A stretch of 64,000 nucleotides of DNA, from assembly GCA_002278935.1 (NCBI GenBank), contig NCJL01000008.1, positions 124,001 through 188,000 of the forward strand, read 5' to 3'. The stretch is from Gallionellales bacterium 39-52-133 (lineage in GTDB: Bacteria; Pseudomonadota; Gammaproteobacteria; Burkholderiales; Gallionellaceae). Position numbers and translations under genes: made by a program. The notes under the pieces were generated by a model that searched no databases, was not told the origin of the DNA, and saw nothing but the letters and a program-made list of their open reading frames with translations. Of this stretch, positions 8,671-16,984 are shown one piece after another. The first letter of the stretch is position 1. Each line of letters opens with the position of its first letter.

Positions 8671-11241
8671 ATGGTTGCACTCATGCGTCTTGACCAGACT
8701 GGTACACAATCTATTTCCGGTTTAACTCAAACCGAAGCGTTATTGCGCCTGAAGGCAGAAGGCGCAAACGAGCTGCCCTCGGCGGGTCAACGCCAGTTAT
8801 GGCATATTGCACTGGAAGTTTTGCGTGAACCGATGTTTATGCTGCTGATATCAGCCGGTGCAATTTATCTGCTGCTGGGCGAAGTCAACGACGCGCTGAT
8901 GCTGCTGGGGTTTGTGATGATCGTAATGGGCATCACCATCTCGCAGGAATACAAAACCGAACGCGTACTGGAAGCCCTGCGCGACCTCACCAGCCCGCGT
9001 GCTCGGGTCATCAGGGAAGGTCTCGCCCAGCGCATCGCCGGACGCGAGGTGGTGCGCGGCGACATTCTGCTACTGGCCGAAGGTGACCGTATACCTGCCG
9101 ATGCGGTGCTGCTTGAATGCAGCAGCTTCTCTGCGGACGAATCGCTGCTCACCGGCGAATCGGTAGCCGTGCGCAAAATTGCGGGATTGCCACACCAGTA
9201 TGCAAATACCGTCACGCCACTGCAGCCCGGCGGAGATGATCAACCCTATATTTATTCCGGCACCCTGGTGGTACAGGGGCGCGGTATAGCGCGGGTACTG
9301 GCCACCGGGTCCCGCAGTGAAATTGGCAAGATAGGCAAAACACTGCATGATACGAAAACTCAAGCTACACCCCTGCAGCAGGAAATCAGCTGGCTGGTGC
9401 GCTGGCTGGCTCTGATTGGCACATCGATCTGCCTGGTATTAATTCTGATTTATGGCTTTACCCGCAGTGACTGGCTAAACGGCCTTCTGGCCGGTATCAC
9501 CCTGGCCATGACATTGTTGCCGGAAGAATATCCGGTGGTGCTCACCGTATTTCTGGCGATGGGCGCCTGGCGTATTTCACGCCACCAGATACTGACCCGC
9601 AGCATGCCTGCAGTAGAAGCACTTGGTTCCACCACCGTGCTGTGCGTGGACAAGACCGGCACCCTCACCCTCAACCGCATGGCGGTGCAGCAGCTCAACG
9701 TGGGTCGTGAAATATACAAAGTTGAGACTGACAACCCCGAACTGCCGGAAACATTCCACCAGCTAATGGAATTCGCCGTGCTCTCCAGCGAGGCCGATCC
9801 GTTTGATCCGATGGAAAAAGCCATCCATGAACTCACCAACCATTTTCTCGCCCACACCGAACACATACACCGGGACTGGCAGCACAAACATGATTATGCG
9901 ATCTCTCCCGATCAGCTCGCCTTGTCGCACGTGTGGAAAGCCCGCGACCGTGATGAATATGTGGTAGCGAGCAAGGGGGCACCGGAAGCAATCGCCGATT
10001 TATGCCATCTCGATGCCGCACAGCTTGCCGCACTCGATCAACAAATCAATGCCCTTGCCGCCCAGGGCATGCGCGTGCTGGGTGTGGCCCGTGCCACTTA
10101 CCAGGGTCGCGAGTGGCCGGAGATCCAGCATGATTTCGAGTTTAAATTTATCGGGCTGATCGGGCTTGCAGATCCGGTCAGGCCCACCGTCAGCGCTGCA
10201 CTGCGCGAGTGCGATACTGCCGGCATCCGCGTGGTGATGATCACCGGCGATTACCCCGCCACCGCCTCCGCCATCGCGCGGCAAATCGGCCTCAACACGG
10301 GAACGGGCGGCATCATTACCGGCCCGGAATTAATCCGGATGGACGACGCCACCCTGCGCGAGCGCGCATGCCACAGCAACATCTTTGCGCGCATGGTGCC
10401 GCAGCAGAAACTGCAGCTGGTGAATGCGCTTAAGGCCAACGGCGAAGTGGTGGCGATGACCGGCGATGGCGTCAACGACGCACCGGCACTGAAAGCCGCG
10501 CATATCGGCATCGCGATGGGCGGTCGCGGTACCGACGTTGCGCGCGAGGCAGCCGCACTGGTGCTGCTGGATGACGACTTCTCCTCCATCGTGCGTGCGA
10601 TACGCATGGGTCGCGGCATTTTCGATAATATGCGCAAGGCGATGGCCTATATATTTGCCGTGCACATCCCCATCATCGGCCTGTCGCTTATCCCCATACT
10701 GCTGGGCTGGCCCGTCATCTTCGCGCCGGTACACATCGTATTTCTGGAAATGATCATCAACCCCGCCTGCTCCATTGCCTTTGAAGCAGAACCCGCCGAA
10801 AAGGACATCATGCAACGCCCGCCACGCAAGCCGCAGGAGCACTTGTTCGGCAAAAACATTCTGCTTATCAGCCTGGCACAGGGAATGGTAGTTTTGTTAG
10901 CCAGCCTTGCGGTGCTGCTTTATGCAATGCATAACGGCGTAGCGGCAGAAACTGCGCGCGCGCTCACCTTCACCACGATCGTCATTGGCAATCTTGGGCT
11001 GATACTGGTTAACCGCTCCTGGCAGCACACCATCCTTGCCACACTGCGCTCGCGCAACCGCGCAATATGGTGGGTAATCGGCGGCGCTTTCAGTTTTCTG
11101 CTACTGTCACTGACTCTTCCCTTCATGCGCGAAGTATTCCACTTCGCGCCTGTTACACTCTCTCAGTTTGCACTTTGTGTCGCAACAGGAATTGCCAGTG
11201 TGCTGTGGTTTGAATGGTATAAAATCATTCAGCGAAAGTGA
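8671..11241 (+). CDS. P-type cation-translocating ATPase of unclear ion specificity
   Basis: An 856-aa P-type ATPase with an N-terminal cation-ATPase domain, an actuator with LLTGES, the phosphorylation motif DKTGTLTLNRM with Asp327, the nucleotide-binding region KGAPEAI and the hinge MTGDGVNDAPALKAAHIGIAM. It has the general architecture of the P2 group. Two features are unusual. The TM4 motif is LPEEYPVVLT (residues 283-292) where Ca2+ pumps have PEGLP, and the TM6 stretch reads MIINPACSIAFEAEPAE without the usual Asn/Asp pair. Ion specificity should therefore not be inferred from the family name. The start could also be the Met at codon 5; neither has a good ribosome-binding site. Confidence 0.88.
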   Translation: MVALMRLDQTGTQSISGLTQTEALLRLKAEGANELPSAGQRQLWHIALEVLREPMFMLLISAGAIYLLLGEVNDALMLLGFVMIVMGITISQEYKTERVLEALRDLTSPRARVIREGLAQRIAGREVVRGDILLLAEGDRIPADAVLLECSSFSADESLLTGESVAVRKIAGLPHQYANTVTPLQPGGDDQPYIYSGTLVVQGRGIARVLATGSRSEIGKIGKTLHDTKTQATPLQQEISWLVRWLALIGTSICLVLILIYGFTRSDWLNGLLAGITLAMTLLPEEYPVVLTVFLAMGAWRISRHQILTRSMPAVEALGSTTVLCVDKTGTLTLNRMAVQQLNVGREIYKVETDNPELPETFHQLMEFAVLSSEADPFDPMEKAIHELTNHFLAHTEHIHRDWQHKHDYAISPDQLALSHVWKARDRDEYVVASKGAPEAIADLCHLDAAQLAALDQQINALAAQGMRVLGVARATYQGREWPEIQHDFEFKFIGLIGLADPVRPTVSAALRECDTAGIRVVMITGDYPATASAIARQIGLNTGTGGIITGPELIRMDDATLRERACHSNIFARMVPQQKLQLVNALKANGEVVAMTGDGVNDAPALKAAHIGIAMGGRGTDVAREAAALVLLDDDFSSIVRAIRMGRGIFDNMRKAMAYIFAVHIPIIGLSLIPILLGWPVIFAPVHIVFLEMIINPACSIAFEAEPAEKDIMQRPPRKPQEHLFGKNILLISLAQGMVVLLASLAVLLYAMHNGVAAETARALTFTTIVIGNLGLILVNRSWQHTILATLRSRNRAIWWVIGGAFSFLLLSLTLPFMREVFHFAPVTLSQFALCVATGIASVLWFEWYKIIQRK

Positions 11242-11279
11242 AAATCAAGCTAATCATGGTAATCGGCAAAGGAAATTAT

Positions 11280-12107
11280 ATGCTGCATAAAATTGCGCTT
11301 TCAACAGTCATCACCCTCTTTTCCACCACGGCATTTGCCGGCATCGCCGACATCAAGGCGTCCAACAACCTGATCGGCCTGCGGGCAATGTCGACGTATG
11401 TTGATTACACAGAAACAGGAAATGGCTTATTGGGGACCCAGACCGGCATACTGGACACGGAAACCGGACCGGTAACCGGCCTGGCCTTTAGCGCATCCAG
11501 AATGCGGGATTTGTGGCTGGGAAACGACTACCTCGAATTTTCTTTTGATTACGCCAGCGGTTACACAAAATACATTGGATCGTATCAGGGCGGGACGTAT
11601 GGCTCAGTCGTGACCACTTCAAGGGCAGTGCTTTCGAATATCAGCGCACGCTATGGGAGGGGGACAATTTTGCATGAAAAATTTATGCTGACGCCCTATA
11701 CCGAACTTGCCCGGCACGAGTGGTACAGAGGCGTCAACTATGGCGAAATATATTCGCATTATCATTTTGCTTTCGGCGTGCTCGGGCAGTATTCGCCCGT
11801 CAGGCGACTGGTACTGACGGCCAATGCGATGCTGGGTAAAACCTTAGGTTCCTACATTTCCGTTGCTTCAGGCCCGAGCTCAAATGGATTCGCGGGCAGC
11901 CTCGGCAACTCACCGCTGTACAAAGCAGGCCTGGCTGCAGATTATGCATTTACAAGGAATTTGCACGGAAATATCGGCATCGAGCATATGCGCTTTAATT
12001 ATGGCATCAGCGGAATATATGATGTCGGCGGCGGTTATGTCGCGTGGGAACCGGACAGCGAAACAAAGTACAGCATCGTCAAGCTGGGGCTGGGATACGC
12101 ATTCTGA
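11280..12107 (+). CDS. Small outer-membrane beta-barrel protein (predicted)
   Basis: A 275-aa exported protein. The ATG at 11280 is preceded by AAAGGAAA and gives a clean signal peptide MLHKIALSTVITLFSTTAFA; a GTG at 11238 overlapping the ATPase stop would add 14 unsuited residues. The mature part alternates polar and aromatic residues in short strands (LEFSFDYASGYTKYIG, FMLTPYTELARHEWY, YSIVKLGLGYAF) and ends in Phe, the usual mark for BAM-dependent insertion. Length suits an 8- to 12-strand barrel. It follows the P-type ATPase closely and may share its transcript. No specific family was recognised. Confidence 0.65.
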   Translation: MLHKIALSTVITLFSTTAFAGIADIKASNNLIGLRAMSTYVDYTETGNGLLGTQTGILDTETGPVTGLAFSASRMRDLWLGNDYLEFSFDYASGYTKYIGSYQGGTYGSVVTTSRAVLSNISARYGRGTILHEKFMLTPYTELARHEWYRGVNYGEIYSHYHFAFGVLGQYSPVRRLVLTANAMLGKTLGSYISVASGPSSNGFAGSLGNSPLYKAGLAADYAFTRNLHGNIGIEHMRFNYGISGIYDVGGGYVAWEPDSETKYSIVKLGLGYAF

Positions 12108-12176
12108 TTGCGGACACGAAACAGATTAAATAACGTGGGAATCGTTTTATCATCCGTTTGAGAATCTGCCCGGAGA

Positions 12177-13685
12177 CTAGATTCTCAAGCGGCTCGCATC
12201 ACATCTGCCATGCAATGCAGAAATCTCATACAGCCTGTCCGATTGCTGTGCGGCAAGCTGCTCCCAGCCAAAGCGCCATTCCCAGTTACCCTCGGGATGG
12301 CCCGGCAGGTTCATGCGGTGCTCGCCATTCAGGCCCAGCACATCCTGCATCGTGTGGATGGCAATGTCCGCAACCGACAGCGAGGCGGCATGTATCAAAT
12401 CCCAATTTATTTCCCTGCCATCCGTACGCAGATATTTGCATACAAATGCACGCTCGTGATCCGAAGCCGAGTTGAACCATCCTATCGTCGTATCGTTATC
12501 ATGCGTGCCTACATAGACAGCCATATTATTGATAAAGTTATGGGGCAAATACGCATTGTCGCTTGAGCCGCCAAAGGCAAATTGCAACACACGCATGCCG
12601 GGCAGACCAAATTGCTGCAATAGTGCTACAACATCGGGCGTAATCACACCCAGATCTTCTGCAATGATGGGAAGCTTGCCCAGTGACTGCCTGATTTGGC
12701 TGAACAGCTTTTCACCGGGGCCCGGCATCCAGCGTCCATTCATTGCCGTTGGCTCAGATGCGGGAATTTCCCAATAGCCTGCAAAGCCGCGGAAATGGTC
12801 GATGCGTATGATGTCAAACATCTCGACCGACTTGCGCATGCGCTCTATCCACCATGCATAATTTTCCTGTTCATGCGCCGGCCAGCGAAACAGCGGATTG
12901 CCCCAGCGTTGCCCGGTCGCGCTGAAATAATCCGGCGGCACGCCGGCGATAACGGTGGGCAGATTATCTGCACCCAGTTCAAACAAATGCTGGCCCGACC
13001 ACACATCCGCGCTCTGGTAGGCAACAAAAATCGGCATATCGCCGATGATGCGAACGCCCAGAGAATTAGCATAATGTTTCAGTTTTCGCCATTGCCTGAA
13101 GAAACTCCACTGGCAAAATTTCCAGAAACCAATCTCGTCCGCCAGCTCAGAGCGGGCTTCAGATAATGCCGTCGCATCGCGCTGTGCCAATGCCGGCGGC
13201 CACTGCCCCCATTCCTGACCGTTATACTTTCCGTTCAACGCCATGAAAAGCGCATAGTCCTCCAGCCATTCCCGCTCGGCGGCGCAAAACATTTCAAATT
13301 CAGTATGGTGATGTTGCTGGTCAGCGAAAAATCGGCTGGCCGCGCGCCTCAATCTGTCCATACGATAGGGCTTAACGAGCTTGAAATTTACTTTGCGGGA
13401 ATTAAAATCTTCATGCGGAAGCAATTCATCTTCCGTGAGCCAACCGTGGCTATTCAGCTCGCTCAAATCAATCAGCAGGGGATTGCCCGCAAAGGCGGAA
13501 CTGCTCATATAAGGCGAGTTGCCGGGGCCTATGGCACCCAGAGGCAGAATCTGCCACATTTGTTGGCCGGCTGCAGACAGCCAGTCAACAAAATGATAGG
13601 CAGCAGCACCTAAATCTCCCGAGCCGAAAGGACCGGGCAAGGAGGTTGGGTGAAGCAATATGCCACTGCTACGCGGGAATCGCAT
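12177..13685 (-). CDS. malQ: 4-alpha-glucanotransferase (amylomaltase)
   Basis: GH77 enzyme that transfers alpha-1,4-glucan segments between maltodextrins, releasing glucose. The 502-aa protein begins RSSGILLHPTSLPGPFGSGD, the family N-terminus. It keeps the catalytic nucleophile region FDIIRIDHFRGFAGYW, the acid/base region PIIAEDLGVI, and THDNDTTIGW. It lies 15 bp downstream of the GH57 gene in the minus-strand group glgC-GH57-malQ, consistent with glycogen or dextrin turnover. GGGGGCAGG precedes the ATG. A short inverted repeat (GAGAATCT/AGATTCTC, 12160-12186) spans the stop codon. Confidence 0.96.
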   Translation of the reverse strand: MRFPRSSGILLHPTSLPGPFGSGDLGAAAYHFVDWLSAAGQQMWQILPLGAIGPGNSPYMSSSAFAGNPLLIDLSELNSHGWLTEDELLPHEDFNSRKVNFKLVKPYRMDRLRRAASRFFADQQHHHTEFEMFCAAEREWLEDYALFMALNGKYNGQEWGQWPPALAQRDATALSEARSELADEIGFWKFCQWSFFRQWRKLKHYANSLGVRIIGDMPIFVAYQSADVWSGQHLFELGADNLPTVIAGVPPDYFSATGQRWGNPLFRWPAHEQENYAWWIERMRKSVEMFDIIRIDHFRGFAGYWEIPASEPTAMNGRWMPGPGEKLFSQIRQSLGKLPIIAEDLGVITPDVVALLQQFGLPGMRVLQFAFGGSSDNAYLPHNFINNMAVYVGTHDNDTTIGWFNSASDHERAFVCKYLRTDGREINWDLIHAASLSVADIAIHTMQDVLGLNGEHRMNLPGHPEGNWEWRFGWEQLAAQQSDRLYEISALHGRCDASRLRI

Positions 13686-13700
13686 ACCTGCCCCCCGTAA

Positions 13701-15416
13701 TCATGAACCGCGGCGCATCGTACCGCCCGCCTCTGCCGACCCGCCGCCCTGACTGATCGGAAGATTAAGATTTTCCGGAATTTCAAGTTTTAGCAACTGG
13801 TACAAATGCATCAGATTATGCCGGTACAGGCGATCAAAACTGGCAACAGCATGCGAGGGGTTATAGTCACCAAACCACCAGAACCAGTCCGAGCTTTCAC
13901 AGGAAGACAACTGCCTTTCCGCGGCCCGCTGTTCTTCTTCGCTGAGGCGCCCCGCTGCAATCACCATGTCATACATCAGCTTGGCCGCGCACAACAGATC
14001 CCATGCATGATTTTTATCGGGTGAGCCTATCCAGGTGGAAAAGGTGCCATACACCCAGCTTCCCGCAACCAGACCTGGCAACTCGCCTTCCTTCACTTTT
14101 CCAGGATCGTTGCCGGACTCAAGCTCATCAAGGTAATCACGATATGTCGTGGTATTGATTTGCGGGCGCGCTTCCAGCGCCGAATACAAATCATTCAAAA
14201 AATGGTAGCCGTTATACGGATAATATTCCCAGGCATTCTCGCCATCAAGAATCACGCTGACCACGGGTGTTTCACCATATTCAGCATTCTCGGCAATTGC
14301 CTCAAGCTGTGCGACAAAATGCAGTGCCGCATCCTTGCCGTTCCAGTTGGCATATTCAAAACCAATCATATCCGCGAGTCTGTCATCGCGGAAAAAACAG
14401 CGCACCGTATTGGCAGTTCCCTGCAAGCGATAGGGCCAATACAGATATTTTTTGTTAACCGGAACAGGCAAATTTTTATGGTTCAGGCTATTCACCAGCA
14501 CGGCTTCCCCGCTCGCAGCCCAGCGACAATTCTGTTCTGCCAGAACGCCTATCAGCTCGGTCGACACCGCACCTTCAGCCGGCCACACACCCTGCGGCCT
14601 GATGCCAAATCTTTTCTGGTGGCTTTCAATGGCATGCTGCAACTGTGCCTGTACTCGCGCTCTGCCACCCGGGTAGTTTTGCGATTGTGGCAAGCTGCTG
14701 TCGGGCTGGCTCTCACGGCCACTGTGCAAATCGAGCAACAGCGGCGCCAGGGGGTGGTAGTGGGGGGTGGTGGAGACTTCTATCTGACCGCGTTCTTCCA
14801 GCTTCCTGTAGCGGGGAATAATGCCACTGATGGTGGAACCCATCAGGTCAAATAGCGCCTTGCGATCTTCATAGGTGAAGTTCTCATCCTTGCTCATCAG
14901 GCTGATCAGGAGATCATGCTCACGGCGCAGGCTTTCACCACACCAGGCAAGGTGATACCACGTCAACAAATCTGCGAGATATTGCCCCGACAAGTAAGAA
15001 AGGGCCACCGGGCCGCCCGGCTCCAGCAACTTGAAAATATCAGACAGACGCTTATAAAACGGATAGGGGGCGACCATCTTGTTATGGTCACTGCGGAAAC
15101 AGCTGTCGATAATCAAATCCCGTTCATCGGCGCTGACATTACTCAGATCTTTGCGCGCAAGCAAGCGCAGTAGCGGATCACGAATATTGCCGGTGGCAAA
15201 CTGCTGCTGATAGTCTTCCAGCTGGTCCAGCAATACCGGCACAAAATTGACCACCACTTTCACTTGCGGATGCTGCTCCAGATGGTATGCCATATCGGAG
15301 TAGTCCTTGATCGCATGCAGATAAACCCACGGCAACAGAAAATCACCGCTGGCATAGTCGCGATAATCAGGCTGGTGCATATGCCAGAGAAAAACAAGGT
15401 CAACTGATTTGGTCAT
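13701..15416 (-). CDS. Glycoside hydrolase family 57 protein (alpha-amylase/amylopullulanase type)
   Basis: A 571-aa cytosolic GH57 enzyme that probably acts on alpha-glucans such as glycogen. Family blocks are visible: FLWHMHQPDYRD near the N-terminus, GVWPAEGAVSTELI carrying the probable nucleophile Glu, and VSVILDGENAWEYYPYNGY carrying the acid/base Asp. There is no signal peptide. TTAGGA lies just upstream of the ATG. It sits between glgC and malQ on the same strand, pointing to degradation or remodelling of stored glucan. The exact activity (amylase, branching or 4-alpha-glucanotransferase) cannot be fixed from sequence alone. Confidence 0.9.
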   Translation of the reverse strand: MTKSVDLVFLWHMHQPDYRDYASGDFLLPWVYLHAIKDYSDMAYHLEQHPQVKVVVNFVPVLLDQLEDYQQQFATGNIRDPLLRLLARKDLSNVSADERDLIIDSCFRSDHNKMVAPYPFYKRLSDIFKLLEPGGPVALSYLSGQYLADLLTWYHLAWCGESLRREHDLLISLMSKDENFTYEDRKALFDLMGSTISGIIPRYRKLEERGQIEVSTTPHYHPLAPLLLDLHSGRESQPDSSLPQSQNYPGGRARVQAQLQHAIESHQKRFGIRPQGVWPAEGAVSTELIGVLAEQNCRWAASGEAVLVNSLNHKNLPVPVNKKYLYWPYRLQGTANTVRCFFRDDRLADMIGFEYANWNGKDAALHFVAQLEAIAENAEYGETPVVSVILDGENAWEYYPYNGYHFLNDLYSALEARPQINTTTYRDYLDELESGNDPGKVKEGELPGLVAGSWVYGTFSTWIGSPDKNHAWDLLCAAKLMYDMVIAAGRLSEEEQRAAERQLSSCESSDWFWWFGDYNPSHAVASFDRLYRHNLMHLYQLLKLEIPENLNLPISQGGGSAEAGGTMRRGS

Positions 15417-15480
15417 TTCCTAATCCCAATAATCCATACTTCATTCCAACTGCTGCTAAAGCATTTTAAATGCTGATTAA

Positions 15481-15620
15481 GGGCATCGATAAAGCTCAAA
15501 ATCCCAAGCGAGACAAGGCGCGAGGTAAATCTAAGCGCGCAGCATAATTTTATATATGTAAGCGTTTTGATTTGCTGAGCAACGCCGTATCGCGACGGAG
15601 TTTGAGTTTTAGCGGTGCCC
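15481..15620. mobile_element. MITE-like element flanked by TTAA
   Basis: A 140-bp non-coding element with terminal inverted repeats. The left end GGGCATCGATAAAGCTCAAA (15481-15500) matches the complement of the right end (15601-15620) at 17 of 20 positions. Both ends are bordered by TTAA (15477-15480 and 15621-15624), consistent with a target-site duplication; a TA duplication with A-termini is the alternative. The right-hand TTAA supplies the stop codon of glgC. The interior has GC-rich strings (GAGACAAGGCGCGAGG) and a central AT stretch. It encodes no transposase. Confidence 0.65.
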
Positions 15621-16901
15621 TTAACGGATGCGGTGTACTTTTTGTCCCAGCATATCCGGCGTCACCAGCACAATGCCATTCTCACTGACATAAAAGCGCT
15701 TTCTGTCTTCTTCCAGATCCACGCCTATCTGCATGCCATCAGGAATAATGCTCAGCTTGTCTATCACTGCGCGCCTGATCACCACGTTGCGCCCCACTTC
15801 CACGTTGGGCAGCAACACCGACTCTTCAACTGAGGAATAGCTATGCACATGCACATTGGAAAATAGCAAAGAACTGTGCACCGAAGCGCCACTGATAATG
15901 CAGCCGCCCGACACCAGTGAATCCACCGCCATACCGCGACGCTCATCGTCATTGAATACAAACTTGGCCGGCGGCAATTGTTCCTGGAACGTCCAGATCG
16001 GCCAGTCCTGGTCGTACATATTCAGGTCCGGCACCACCTTGGTCAGCTCCATATTGGCTTCCCAGTAGGCATCCACCGTTCCCACATCACGCCAATACGG
16101 TTTTCCGTCATCGTACTTCACGCAGCTATCGTTGAAGTTTTGCGCAAACACGCGATATTTAGCCGCAATCAAATGCGGAATAATATCCTTGCCGAAATCG
16201 TGACTGGAACCGGGATCATCCACATCGCGCAGCAGCTGCTCATACAGAAATTGTGCATTGAATACATAAACACCCATGCTCGCCAGCGCCTTGTCCGGCT
16301 TGTTTACAATGGGTTTGGGCTGATTGGGTTTTTCATCAAAGGCAACAACGCGTCCTTCCTTGTCCACTTCCATCACGCCAAATGAAGTGGCATCGGCCAG
16401 CGGCACTTCAATGCACGCAACGGTCATGTCAGCCTGCCGTTCCACATGGAAGGCAATCAGCTCGCCGTAGTCCATTTTATAAACGTGATCACCGGCCAGT
16501 ATCAGCACATAGTCCGGACTTGTTTCGCGCAAGATATCCAGATTCTGGAACACCGCATCAGCCGTGCCCTGATACCACTTGGCTTCAACGCGCTGCTGCG
16601 CCGGCAGCACATCGATAAATTCGCCAAACTGCCCGTTCAGAAACTGCCAGCCGCGCTGGATATGCTGAATCAGGCTGTGGGATTTATATTGCGTGGCCAC
16701 GCCCACGCGGCGTATGCCCGAGTTAACGCAATTCGACAGCACAAAATCAATAATGCGAAACTTGCCGGCTATCGGCACCGCCGGTTTGGCACGCCAGTCC
16801 GTCAACTGATGCAAACGGCTGCCACGCCCCCCGGCCAATACCATGGCGTAGGTATTTTTGGTCATCTGGCTTACAAATTTGACTTTCTCTGGTTGTCGCA
16901 T
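15621..16901 (-). CDS. glgC: Glucose-1-phosphate adenylyltransferase (ADP-glucose pyrophosphorylase)
   Basis: Makes ADP-glucose, the committed step of bacterial glycogen synthesis. The 426-aa protein has the nucleotide loop LAGGRGSRL at 22-30, the substrate motif [31 protein letters not shown], and a C-terminal left-handed beta-helix ([29 protein letters not shown]). AGAGGAA precedes the ATG at 16901. The gene is divergent from glgB with 83 bp between them. Its TAA stop is part of the TTAA border of the MITE-like element, so the C-terminus ends exactly at the insertion point. Confidence 0.97.
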   Translation of the reverse strand: MRQPEKVKFVSQMTKNTYAMVLAGGRGSRLHQLTDWRAKPAVPIAGKFRIIDFVLSNCVNSGIRRVGVATQYKSHSLIQHIQRGWQFLNGQFGEFIDVLPAQQRVEAKWYQGTADAVFQNLDILRETSPDYVLILAGDHVYKMDYGELIAFHVERQADMTVACIEVPLADATSFGVMEVDKEGRVVAFDEKPNQPKPIVNKPDKALASMGVYVFNAQFLYEQLLRDVDDPGSSHDFGKDIIPHLIAAKYRVFAQNFNDSCVKYDDGKPYWRDVGTVDAYWEANMELTKVVPDLNMYDQDWPIWTFQEQLPPAKFVFNDDERRGMAVDSLVSGGCIISGASVHSSLLFSNVHVHSYSSVEESVLLPNVEVGRNVVIRRAVIDKLSIIPDGMQIGVDLEEDRKRFYVSENGIVLVTPDMLGQKVHRIR

Positions 16902-16944
16902 AAGATTCCTCTGGAAGTAGCCGCTAAAACTTTATCAGCTTCAA

Positions 16945-16975
16945 TTGAGAGTGTGGTACTCGTTATGGTTATAAT
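16945..16975 (+). promoter_or_regulatory. Possible glgB promoter close to the start codon
   Basis: TTGAGA (16945-16950) and TATAAT (16970-16975) are spaced by 19 bp. The -10 box is perfect, but it ends only 9 bp before the glgB ATG, so a transcript from it would be almost leaderless. It may be fortuitous. Confidence 0.3.
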
Positions 16976-16984
16976 CAAGCCCAT

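Noticed and set aside
12160..12186. GAGAATCT/AGATTCTC inverted repeat at the malQ stop as a terminator
   Set aside because: Only an 8-bp AT-rich stem without a T-run; too weak to call.
13806..14855. Open frames on the plus strand opposite the GH57 gene
   Set aside because: They are antisense shadows of a clear GH57 gene, and have no ribosome-binding sites or family motifs.
15481..15620. CRISPR or tRNA-like structure in the repeat at 15.5 kb
   Set aside because: Only one copy, with terminal inverted repeats and no periodic spacers or cloverleaf.
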